Positions 1 through 9,217 of a stretch of DNA of 64,000 nt are shown here, piece by piece. Source of the DNA: Copromyces sp. CBS 386.78 (lineage: Eukaryota > Ascomycota > Sordariomycetes > Sordariales > Sordariaceae); the NCBI GenBank assembly GCA_030685235.1, contig MU839131.1, positions 186,001-250,000 on the forward strand, given 5' to 3'. A program made the position numbers and the translations under genes. Every line of letters starts with the position of its first letter. Within the stretch, counting starts at the first letter, position 1. The notes under the pieces were generated by a model. The model was given only the letters and a program-made list of their open reading frames with translations, searched no databases and had not been told where the DNA came from.

Positions 1-1230
1 CAAACGTGTCGTGGAGTCCGACATCTTGTATGTAGCATCTTTCGGCATCACCTGGAACCAACTGCTACAAATAATGCCGGTGTTCTCAAATTGGCATGTG
101 ATCGTGGTGCGGCCGTGCTTGCATGACTTGCGCCCACTGAAACCAAGAAGACAACAAACTTTGGCAGGTTTCTGGTGCAGGTGGTGCTGGTAATAAAAGC
201 CAAATCCCCCCTCTCCCTCCGATTTGCTTTCAGTGCCTCCCATTTTCTTTTCTCTTTCCCCTTTCCCTCTTCCTTTTCCCACTGAAGTTTCTTCCCGCAT
301 TCCCGACTATTTTTTTTCTTCTCCATTTGGTTTGCTTCCGTCTTCCTTTTCATTTTGTCTCTCCCCTTTTTTTTCTTTGTTTTTTTCTGTTTTTCTTCTT
401 TTTCGGACGATTCTTTAGTTCTCACACATTACATTCGTGGTCGTTTCTTGCCTGGCGTCGCTCACATTTCTGTCGATGCAGTTGCTCGTTGAGACAGTGG
501 CAGGCCATGCGCATTCCGTACAAGAGACGAGGAACCCCGGGCTTCGTTTCGTCGAATCCGGTCGATCATTTGCATCACCATTACATTATTCACGCAACAT
601 TTTTCCCTCATCAATTGTGCTCTCCATTCTTTTGATTCCTATTCTTCCGGTTCATCATCTTCGTTCTAGCTCCACTCGTACCTGCGCAAGTGCCCTCGTC
701 TTCTTCAAGGGCCTTTCAATCATTCATCCAATCTGCGGCGACTGTATCCCCTTCATGTGGTGGGGATCGTTATCAATGCGTGTGCCAGGTCCAGGAAACC
801 TTTATCTTGAATTTTCCCGGTGGTCCTGGCTCTTTTTTTTTTCTTTTTTTTTTTTCTTTTTTTTTTGGACATGTCGCGATGTCAGCCTCTCCAGTCTTGA
901 CTCTTTTCGCTGTGCGACACCGAATGAAGCGATGCACCCGACACAAGAAACGCCCTTTTGAAGTGGCGCGTTGAGATGCGAAATCAAATCTCCAGGAATT
1001 TGATGCGCGAGCACGTCAATTATTTCATTTTCAAGATGGGTTTGTTGGGTGGAAAATGCGATGCGAAAACCAAAATGGTTGGGTCGTTGGTTGTTGGCGA
1101 TTGAGGTTGTCACCAATTGATATGGTGGAGGTACATTGGACCTGGGATGGCGGGACGAGACGTTGGGACGAAAGAGATGATTTGGACTTGTCTATGCCCA
1201 TTTAAGGAAAGTGCAATGTGAAGTAGATAA
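1..1230. other. Intergenic, no gene seen
   Basis: No open frame here has protein-like composition. On the plus strand the stretch is dominated by pyrimidine runs (about 205-420, and a long T-rich tract at about 830-866). These generate poly-Lys/Glu or poly-Phe pseudo-ORFs on either strand. CT-rich tracts are common in fungal promoters, so part of this may belong to a gene beyond the left edge. Confidence 0.5.
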
Positions 1231-1244
1231 CAACAACAGGGATT

Positions 1245-1800
1245 GCCACGTGGCGTAGCGGTTCCACACGTCGCTCCTACCTAGTTTCGGCTACGAACCG
1301 CCAAGGTCATCCGTTCGATCCCCAGCTCTCAGACAACATTTTCGACATTTCTAGGGGGGGGATGTCCGGGTTCGTCCTGGGCACCTCTCCCTAGTGTGCA
1401 ATGCGACAGCGGTAAGTCTTTCCTTCCTTCCTTCTTTCCCCCAAAAAAATCTACAGTATCCTTATGTGCTCGCCAAGGTGAGAAGTCGCCGCCTTCCTCT
1501 GCATCTGTCGGGGTGGGTTAGTGGGAAGATAGGTGCAGGGGAGGGGCTTGTCGCTGAGTCTAACCTTGGGCAAGTGCCTAATAACCGGCCAGGCTCCCAT
1601 CACCAAAAATAACGGCTTAACCGGCTAGGCTCCCAGGGAGTATACTAACCCATAGCGAGCATCACTAACCACCTAGCGAGTATCACTAACCACCTAGCGA
1701 GTATTACTAACCAGCAGCGAGTATCACTAACCAGCAGCGAATCCCAAGTGGGAACTGGGTTTTCCAAGTGGTTTCCCAGCGAAGTAAGTATAGTATATTT
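1245..1800 (+). repeat. SINE-like tRNA-derived repeat (candidate)
   Basis: At 1251-1262 the sequence TGGCGTAGCGGT matches a pol III box A. At 1313-1321 GTTCGATCC matches a box B. The roughly 62-bp spacing recalls a tRNA with a long variable arm (Leu or Ser type). The acceptor and T stems do not pair, so this is not a functional tRNA. Downstream are a G-run, a segment with a second partial copy at 1981-2009, a short tandem array and a T/A-rich tail. A tRNA-like head, unrelated body and AT tail suggest a SINE (inference). A tRNA pseudogene beside other repeats would look similar. Confidence 0.45.
1638..1740 (+). repeat. Tandem array of 19-21 bp units
   Basis: About five degenerate copies of a unit resembling GAGTATCACTAACCACCTAGC are visible. 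It is preceded by two near copies of AACCGGCYAGGCTCCCA at about 1580-1637. Each unit contains CTAAC, the fungal intron branch-site consensus, which may be coincidental. The array lies inside the SINE-like repeat. Confidence 0.8.
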
Positions 1801-2473
1801 ATTTTTTTATTCTTTTTCAAAGTGTTTCGCTTCGGCAGTAGTTATATGAGCGGGAGGGGAAGGTGAGGAGACGTAGGATGTTAATATGGTGGATGCCTTA
1901 AAGACTTAGAAGATTTGTAGAATTGCTAGTCGGCTTTGGTCAAGGGATGTGACGGCGCCAGGAGGTCCGGGACGGAAGGGGTGTCCGGGTTCGCCTGGGC
2001 ACCCTCCCGCTCCGACTTGTGTCGCTACTTTTTGTTTATCGAGCAAGGCCACAGCGGTACTCGGTTCCCCTTTGGCTTTCTTCTCGGAGAAACTTGGTCA
2101 GCGAGGTTGTTAACAAGAGCGTAAGGACGTGCTGCTTCAATGAGCAAGTATTTACAGCGGAGGTGTTGGATAGCGGAGTCGAATTGATCACAGCGATTTT
2201 TCTGATTCTCATGTCCAACACATGAAAGTCGTATGCGTAACGTAGCGAACGTGATAGGGAACATACGATGCCTCTATTCTCTGACCTTGCCCGTGAAGGG
2301 GAAAATCGTAATGAAGGTTCGTTTCATGAAGGTCTATGGTACTACCTAGGACTGACACTACCGATACACCAAGGATAATCCAAAAACAGGTAGGTAGGTA
2401 GGTAAGCGGACAAGACAGGACAACTGCTCACCCCAAGATTCTCCCCGAGAGTCCTTCGAGTCTTTTTTACGGA
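1801..2473. other. Intergenic stretch
   Basis: No convincing gene. It holds the partial repeat at 1981-2009 and a GGTA microsatellite at about 2388-2405. It probably includes the 3' flank of the minus-strand gene ending at 2474. Confidence 0.5.
1981..2009 (+). repeat. Second partial copy of the 1361-1387 repeat segment
   Basis: GTGTCCGGGTTCG followed by CTGGGCACC recurs from 1361-1387 with one inserted base and small changes. It suggests a second, truncated copy of the same dispersed repeat about 600 bp downstream. Confidence 0.6.
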
Positions 2474-3370
2474 CTACAGCCCCCACTTGTGATGCTTCCC
2501 ATGCCCACGACCTCCCCGGGGGCCGCCTCCCTGTCCATGATCATCTCCATATTCATACCCGTGTTCATGTCCTAAAGATCCAGCATGCGTAGCAGGATAC
2601 TGATGCTGTTGTGTCTGCTGTTGAAGCGTATGATGACCGCCCTGATGGCCACCATGACTACCACCAAACATACCACTCAACCCCCCTCCTCTTCCGCCAT
2701 GTCCCGTATCATGAGCATGCTGATTGTGGCTCTTCTTCAACTGGTGCTCCAACAAATTAGCAGCTACCGCCCCCGCTGTGCTTCCTATGACACCGTGGTG
2801 GCCATGGCCTAGTTGATGCGCAAGAAAATGACCACTGGCTCCGCCGACGAGGGTGGCGCCTAGGCCGCGTTCTCCGTCTGGCCCGTCAGTGCCATTTCCA
2901 GTGAGACCATCAGAGCCATTTGGACCGCTTAGACCCTGGGAAGTAGTGTGCGACTCTTGACCGGGGCCGACGGGACAGAAGTGGCTGGTGTTGGGATGAC
3001 CGGAAGAGGTATAGTTGCCATTGGCAGGCGTATTATTCGGAACTTGGTGTTGCAAAAACCCCTGAGCAGGATGGGGATTCAAGCTAACCCCAGCGGCTGA
3101 GGCTCCAGCAGGGATGGAAATGGCGGAGCTGCGACGACGACCACCGGCGGCGTCGTGGTCTTGGAATTGGAAGTGGTGGTTACCATGGCTGTCGTAGGAG
3201 TGGAGGTGGGCGTGAGCCTGGCCTTGGGGTGGGTAGCTGTGTGAGCTGTGCGAGCTCTGCTGCTGGTTGGAGGTATTTTGGGTCTGGGTTTCGGAGAAGG
3301 GGTGGTGGTGGTTGGGGCCTGAGGTTCCTGAAGTGGAGGTGTTGTTGGTGTAATAATCGTTTGCGGACAT
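2474..3370 (-). CDS. Glycine-zipper, Gly/His/Gln-rich protein
   Basis: Single-exon frame of 298 residues beginning at an ATG (MSANDYYTN). The N-terminal 110 residues are low complexity, rich in Ser, Asn, Gln and His, with an RRRSS basic patch near residue 78. Residues about 165-215 form the only ordered-looking part: GERGLGATLVGGASGHFLAHQLG, then GVIGSTAGAVAANLLEHQLKK. This regularly spaced Gly/Ala pattern resembles the glycine-zipper 2TM family, whose helices can insert in or associate with membranes. The C-terminus is again Gly/His/Gln-rich and ends in a basic GKHHKWGL tail. Function is unknown. The many histidines could bind metal, but nothing proves it. The next gene upstream on the same strand is the UstYa-like gene, about 460 bp away. 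Confidence 0.75.
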   Translation of the reverse strand: MSANDYYTNNTSTSGTSGPNHHHPFSETQTQNTSNQQQSSHSSHSYPPQGQAHAHLHSYDSHGNHHFQFQDHDAAGGRRRSSAISIPAGASAAGVSLNPHPAQGFLQHQVPNNTPANGNYTSSGHPNTSHFCPVGPGQESHTTSQGLSGPNGSDGLTGNGTDGPDGERGLGATLVGGASGHFLAHQLGHGHHGVIGSTAGAVAANLLEHQLKKSHNQHAHDTGHGGRGGGLSGMFGGSHGGHQGGHHTLQQQTQQHQYPATHAGSLGHEHGYEYGDDHGQGGGPRGGRGHGKHHKWGL

Positions 3371-3830
3371 TGCTGTTATGGGTTGTTACTTGTTAGCGGA
3401 TTTGGAAGGGAGAGGGGGGCGAATGACACGGTAGGCAGCGGGAAGGGTAGAGGAGAGGGTGGAATACCGATTGGATGCAAGATGTTGATACTGTTGACGA
3501 TGTGTTGAGCTTGTCGGTACGGAATGGTGGCTTTAGGTGCGTGGTTGCGGAGATGTGTTACAGAAGAGCGACAAAAAACTGATGATGATGGACTGTGCAA
3601 TAGCATAATTCGCGCCTTCTCCCTATGAGAATCGTGCTGCGAGGAACGTTCCTTCCTCTCATGGAGTGGTCAGAACCGACGTCAGACACTCGAAATATTC
3701 AAGCCATAATCGTAAAAGCACCAGTGAAGTTGGAATGGGAAAAAGGACTGGTTTGTTCGTGTAGTTCAACGTTTGGTTTACACAAAGGCATGGGTCTCCT
3801 GTTACCACAAGGGTTGCTCAATCATCGTCT

Positions 3831-4934
3831 TCACCACTCAAGCGACCTCATCGTTTTCATTCCCTCCTTCTCTTGCCAGTCCCCTTTCTCCTTCCCATCT
3901 TCCGCATCCTTTGCACTCCCCTTCTCCTTGGAGTCCTTCCCCTCAAACAAGCTCTCCGGCGGACCAACCATATCTTCCAACCTAGCCTGCCGTCCCTTCA
4001 TCCAGCCATGCAGCGCCTCCCAATCAACACAGGCATGTGGCTGGGGTACCTTTACCGTAGGTTTGAATCGGCTGTGTGGCGTCCACTTCAAGGTGTAGAC
4101 GCTCACGTCCGCATTGCACAGAATTTCCTGACGCAAGGACTCAAGACAGTGGTCGACGTGTGAGTAGAGCTCGGCCCAGTCTTGCGTCTCATGATCGTAG
4201 TAGTATTCCCGATGAATGTACTGCTTTAGCCGTTTCTGTTGTTCCGAGAGGTGTTAGTGGGGCGGTTGAAAACGGATTGGGAAGTTTATTTACTTTGTGA
4301 TTCTTGGCGTGGTGGAGATAGATGGTATGCAAGAAAAGGGGGGAGTGGGGATGCCGAGACGCCATAGTTGTTGGTACTTGATGAGAATCGGGCAGGGAGG
4401 CCACTTACAAGGCAATGCAATGAATGGGAAATTCCCAGCCCGCCAACGAAACCACCGTCTTTGTGCTGGACTGAGGTGGCGTTATTGGCGAGGAAGAGCT
4501 CATCGGCCGAGTACTTGATCAAAGTGCTGTCGAGGAGGTCATGCCATGCTTGGTCGAGTTCGGGGCGAGGCTTGCCCATGAACTTTTTGGTGTCCGGGTC
4601 ACCGGTTAGCCATTTGTTGACGTATTGGACCGGAGCCGGTGCTATGAGTTTGTGTTAGTAACTTTTGGAAAAAGACTTGTCTAGATGGTTTGAACTTGCA
4701 ATACGGTATCACAGCTCCTGGTTTTGGTGGTGGACAGTCATGCAATGACAAGATACTGTAGACTCCAACGCCGAAGATAACGGTGATGAAAGATAGAGAT
4801 GAAGCGAGCAGGACGTAAAATCTTCGTTTCCACTTATGTACGAGGGCTAATGCCTCTGGGTTCTCGGGGATGTTCTCATCATCGCCATGCAGACGAGCAT
4901 ACCGCGGCTTCTCGTCTGTAATCAGTGGCTCCAT
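3831..4934 (-). CDS. UstYa-like (DUF3328) membrane protein
   Basis: Three exons: 4934-4700, 4641-4409 and 4235-3831, giving 290 residues. Frames join exactly. Intron 1 (58 nt) uses a GC donor (GCAAGT) with branch TACTAAC; intron 2 (173 nt) runs from GTAAGT to ACAG. A short cytosolic N-terminus is followed by one membrane helix (about residues 38-62). The lumenal domain has SPAPVQYVNKW and PELDQAWHDLL, and two HxxHC motifs: HSLHC at 151-155 and HVDHC at 182-186. These paired motifs define the UstYa/DUF3328 family. Known members act with a peptide precursor in ustiloxin/dikaritin RiPP biosynthesis, where they are implicated in oxidative cyclisation, or modify other fungal metabolites. Length is normal for the family. 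After HVDHC come further conserved blocks and then a Lys/Glu-rich tail. The nearest upstream gene on the same strand encodes a small secreted peptide, which is why a RiPP role is considered. No P450 or tyrosinase partner is visible, so the pathway is unproven. Confidence 0.9.
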
Positions 4935-5929
4935 GATGGCGTTTTTTGAGATAAAATTCACGTCAAGAAAGTTGATCAGTCGTGGCAGAACCTATGGACA
5001 CAATGGTTGACTAGGAGAAAGGTGTCAGAAGAAGAAGCAGAGATACATCGCGTGAGAGTAACGTTAACCGAGCGAAAGTGCCGGCATTGCATCAAGGCAC
5101 TGCCCTCTTGACATGGACCAGACAGAATCATAGCATCTGATATTGAAAATAACCAGCAAGCGTGCGTGTGAAGTGCTATGCATTCTATGATCCTTCTCCC
5201 CCTCATTTTGTCAGTGGGCGCTTCCAGGTCAACCGCACAGTACCGGGAAAAGACGGGAATGTCGAATTCTGTATGGTCAAATAGGGAACATGATGTGCTT
5301 GGACAGTTGAAGGATTCATCGCAGTGAAACGGAGGTGGGCACTGATCTGCCGGACCGATATCAACGGCGGCTCTTCACTTTGGGTGAAGAACCGGTGACT
5401 TGGCGCTGTAGGGCTATGCACATAATACCTCTATGAAGGGCGAAATACTCGTTTCCAACGGGACCAGTGATGGTGGTGGTCAGCAAAGACGGGAGTGATA
5501 CGCAACGTGGGAAGGCGGCGGGGAAGAACGGGCCCATGTGCCGGAATCCGGGTGAGTACCGGAACTTGGGTTGGGGGCGTCAGATAGCATGGACGGTAGC
5601 GAACAACCTTGCAAGATGTGTAATTGGCTTTGATGGAAATTGATGAATTGATTGCACACCGACTTGGTCTTGGAAACCGCACTTTGTTAGTTCAGCCCTT
5701 TCGGAAGTTACAATGGAGATGCTATTCTCGGATCCTTCCGTGCCTGCCTTGAATCATACCCAACCCGGGAGAACATTACTGTTTCGGAAGGAACAGGCCG
5801 TCGTCCCCCACCACCAGTGGCATACATGGCTGCCAGGTGCCCTTGTGTGTGACAGGACCCCTCTTCTCCCCCTTGGACAAGCATCCATCCATGCGAACTC
5901 ACTCCGACCACACTTCCCCAAATTCCTTC
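4935..5929. other. Intergenic stretch between UstYa-like gene and peptide gene
   Basis: About 1 kb without a supportable gene. Frames on both strands are short and unlike known proteins. It probably contains the promoter of the UstYa-like gene and the 3' untranslated region of the peptide gene, both read on the minus strand. Confidence 0.5.
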
Positions 5930-6180
5930 TCACATGTCGCAGTTGTCGATTCCTTGGCCAATCACTCCCGTCCGTTTCTTGAGAAGACAAAGGTCTGTAT
6001 CAAACTCTGTCCCCAGCCCATCTCGTCGTGTGGCTTGAGCGACATCTGTGGTGCAGTCGTCAGTCATGCATGGGCTCTTGAAGCATGTGTTGAGGCTTGC
6101 TTACCTGAAGATGGGATAGGAGCAGCAAAGACCGAGACAAGTGACGCCGCAAGCAAGACCAATAGCGTGACCGTCTTCAT
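5930..6180 (-). CDS. Small secreted peptide precursor with dibasic sites
   Basis: Two exons, 6180-6105 and 6045-5930, separated by a 59-nt intron with donor GTAAGC, branch CTGAC and acceptor ACAG. The product is 63 residues. The ATG has a good fungal context (CAAACATGA). The N-terminus MKTVTLLVLLAASLVSVFA is a clear signal peptide, probably cut before or after APIPSS. The remaining ~38 residues contain RR near residue 33 and KKR near 48-50, both Kex2-type sites, bounding an acidic segment with one Cys (DGLGTEFDTDLCLL). A 13-residue tail with a second Cys follows. It lacks the tandem core repeats of UstA-type precursors, and I recognise no homologue. It could be a single-core RiPP precursor acted on by the nearby UstYa-like protein, a peptide signal or a small effector-like protein. 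That it is a gene is well supported by splice signals plus signal peptide; its function is inference. Confidence 0.65.
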
Positions 6181-7036
6181 GTTTGCAACGCTTGAACTGA
6201 TAACCAGGCTTTGGAGTGTTCGGGGTGAGAGGCGTTTGGGAGTTGCCAGCGTTGAAAGAGAGCCTGAAGAAGAGAGATGAAGCAAGGAGAGAAGTTAGGA
6301 AGACCTTTCCGTACTGACCATGACTTCAGACCGAAAGATATACAAGCTAAAGGCAACAAAGTCCCACCATACCCGATCGGCAAAAGACCTCGACAGTTTC
6401 GGTACTTGTGACGATAACCGCCTAGCAGCAACATGCTAGCGGACGACTCGTAGTTCCAGGTACCGTCATCCCACCCAGAGGAAGTGCTTCAAAGAACAGC
6501 AATCCTTTGCCGTAATAACTGCCACAGACATCGTTGCAACAACCGGCAAACAGCACAAAAGGCAAGGCAACGGCAGTGGTCCGATCGTGGCTTATGACTG
6601 CATCCGCACCGAGAACTACCGGCGTCCAATGCTGACTGTGCCTCGTCATTGCCTTGCTTCTCGGTCATCACAAGTCCCGCCTTCTCAATGTTATCTCCTT
6701 TGGGCATTGATACCCGTGCAAGATATACCTAGGTACACTCCGGTTTGACGTACCCGGTTAACATTACTAGACACAAGACTTCCGTTGTTGTTCCATCAAT
6801 CATGTGTTCACACTGCCTTGAAGCGCGACCACCCGTGCAATATCTACCAGAGCCATGATCCTGAACAGCCATATCGCCTACATCTTCCATATTGAATCGT
6901 GCTTCCGTGTTACTATTCTTATCCTCAGCCTACTGTACTCCTCCCGCCTCTTCCCAGTAACGGCACCGCGCTCCATGTTCCATACCCGTCCCAAGTCAGA
7001 CTGGCACAGCAGAGCCCAACTCGGCACCATCCCAAC
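6181..7036. other. Intergenic stretch between peptide gene and carboxylesterase
   Basis: Upstream region of the peptide gene and 3' flank of the esterase (both minus strand). The pyrimidine-rich minus-strand sequence just upstream of 6180 looks like a fungal 5' leader. No gene seen. Confidence 0.45.
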
Positions 7037-9217
7037 TCAAACACCAAGCTTCTCGTTCAAGGTATTGATGAACGCACACCGCTTAAGCAACTTCTCCCTC
7101 TCCAAGAGTGTCTCCCTCTTCCTCCTCACTTGCTCTGGTTTCTTAGCCGCCGTAGACTCCTCGTCCTCATCCTTCCCTCCCATCTCCCCATACTCCACTC
7201 CCTCACCAACAATCGGCTTCTGCATGCTCCCCAGATCTTCTGCGTCTGCCACAATCCCGTGATGTCTAACCTTACAACTCCCCGTCCCCACCGGCCCGCC
7301 AATCACATGCACATTAACCCCTTGTAAACTCTCCAGCCCTCTCTTGGCCTTGTCAACCCCATCCTCAAGTTCAGGTCCACCAAACGCCTCAGGCCATACC
7401 CACCCTTCATCTCCCTCTCCCTTTTTCTGGTCTGTAGGGCTCGGATCCCCACTAGCCGCAAACCTCACAAAAGCGACCGCCATCTGCCTCGCCAGTTTTT
7501 GGTCCTCCTCCGAACACGCATCTCCCAGCTCAGGGAACACTCCGTTAAATATATAATTCGTATCAGACCCATGCACCGCGCCCAGATATGGCATCCCGGC
7601 CCCCTTGAACAAAGGGGTTAACATGCTCTGATTCAAGGTATACAGTCTCACACCCGCAAAATCGGGGGTCTCGGGGTAAGAAGCGCGAGAGAGGTGGTAC
7701 CCAAAGTCAATGCTGGAACAGGTGAACAAGATATCTCGTAGGATGCGCGAGATGCGGAAGTAGTGGATTGGTGCTTCCGGGTCCGTGTCCGATTTTCGGG
7801 AGAGGTAGGAAAGGTATTCGGGGAGGAAGTCGGATTCGGGGTATAGAGAGAATAAGGTGGAGATGTCAGAGGAAGAAAGGGTGGAGGGGCCGACGAATGA
7901 GTGCAGAGCGGGGATCATGGAGGATTCGGACACGAAAAGAGGGGCGGGGCCGGCGTTGGTGGCGCCGTCGTCTTGGGCCCAGGAGAGGATTGTTGGGATT
8001 CCTGGATGGGGAGATTGTTAGAACCGGTTGGTGATGGATGGGAATGGGAAAAAAAGGGGGAAGTGGAGGGAACAAGGGGAAGGGAAGAGAAGGGAAGTGG
8101 AGGAAAGAAAATTTCAGGACAAAACGTTACCTTTAACAAACCTCCCCGACTGATACAGCACCGACTGTCTCTCAGGAATGAAATCCCCATCCACTGAAGG
8201 AATGAAAGTAAACAGTCCAGCCGGCGGATGATTCTCAACCGAATACCCCATCGCCTTCTCCGTGAGTTCTTCCATGGGCACACTTCTCAAACAACTCAGC
8301 AACTTTTCATCCTCATCCTCGCCAACCCCATCCTCTGGCTTCTTAGAAATACACCCCACCCGCTCCGCCACATTCCTCGTATGCCTCTCCGTCTCTTTCT
8401 CCTCAGTCATATTCAGCGCCGTCCCAGGCGGTCCACTCATCATCCACGCCCTCGTGAACGGCGCTCCCTTTTCCCCCGCGTACGCAACCATCTGCAGACT
8501 GGTAAACGTCCCCCCCGCGCTCAGTCCAAAGGCTGTAACCCTCTCCGGATCACCGCCGAAATGACCAATGTTATCCCTCACCCACTCCAACGCGACTCTC
8601 TGATCTCTCATCCCCAGGTTCAAGGACTTTTGCTTTTTCAGGATGGGAAGACGGGGGAACCCAAAGATGGTCAGCCGGTAGTTGATAGCCACGTAGATGA
8701 TGGGCTCCCCTAGCTCGACCGACAGCGAAAGTAAGCGGTCGGGATCAAAATGGGGGTCGTACGCACTCCCTTTGACGACCCCGCCGCCGTGGATGTGGAC
8801 GACCACTGGCAACTTTGCATCGGCTTTGACGCCCCACGGGCGGGAGATGCGTAGGTTCAGGCAATCTTCGCTTATGGCATGGGTTTCGGAAAAGAAGGGC
8901 GGGATGGCGGGGAGGGACTGCGGGCAGGCTGGACCCGGCGTGGTGGCGTCGATGAGGGATCCGGAAGAGGGAAGGAAGGGAGTTGGTGCGGAGAAGCGAG
9001 CGGCAGAGGCGAAGCGGATGTTGAGGTAGTGTTCAATTGTTGTGGTGTCTGTGGTGGTGATGGTTCCCTTGTAGGAGAGGTTGTTGGTGGGGTCTTTGAC
9101 GATGGGGTTGTTGCCGGTGTCTGTAGGGTCGGCGGCGAGAACGTGGATGGAGGTTGTGGCTAGGTTGAGGCCGAGGAGGACGGCGACCGCACGGAGCGGT
9201 TGGAGGGTGGCTAGCAT
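7037..9217 (-). CDS. Secreted type-B carboxylesterase/lipase
   Basis: Two exons, 9217-8131 and 8001-7037, with one 129-nt intron (donor GTAACG, branch CTAAC, acceptor CCAG), giving 683 residues. A hydrophobic signal peptide covers about residues 1-28. The alpha/beta-hydrolase core has an oxyanion-hole HGGG at 143-146 and the nucleophile elbow GLSAGG with Ser about 233. The usual family motif is GESAGG, so the Glu before Ser is replaced by Leu. The acidic triad member is probably in QDDGAT just after the splice junction, and the His is in GAVHGSDTNYIFNG. EDCLNLRI matches the family signature EDCLYLNV. A charged C-terminal extension (about 60 residues, Lys/Glu/Arg-rich) follows the catalytic domain. 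It should hydrolyse carboxylic esters outside the cell; the substrate cannot be told. Length is somewhat above the usual 530-600 residues. It lies about 860 bp upstream of the peptide gene on the same strand. Confidence 0.92.

Noticed and set aside
30..430. Lys/Glu-rich minus-strand frame at the left edge
   Set aside because: It is the shadow of a plus-strand pyrimidine tract.
1245..1335. Functional tRNA gene with long variable arm
   Set aside because: The boxes match but acceptor and T stems do not pair, so it is treated as a tRNA-derived repeat.
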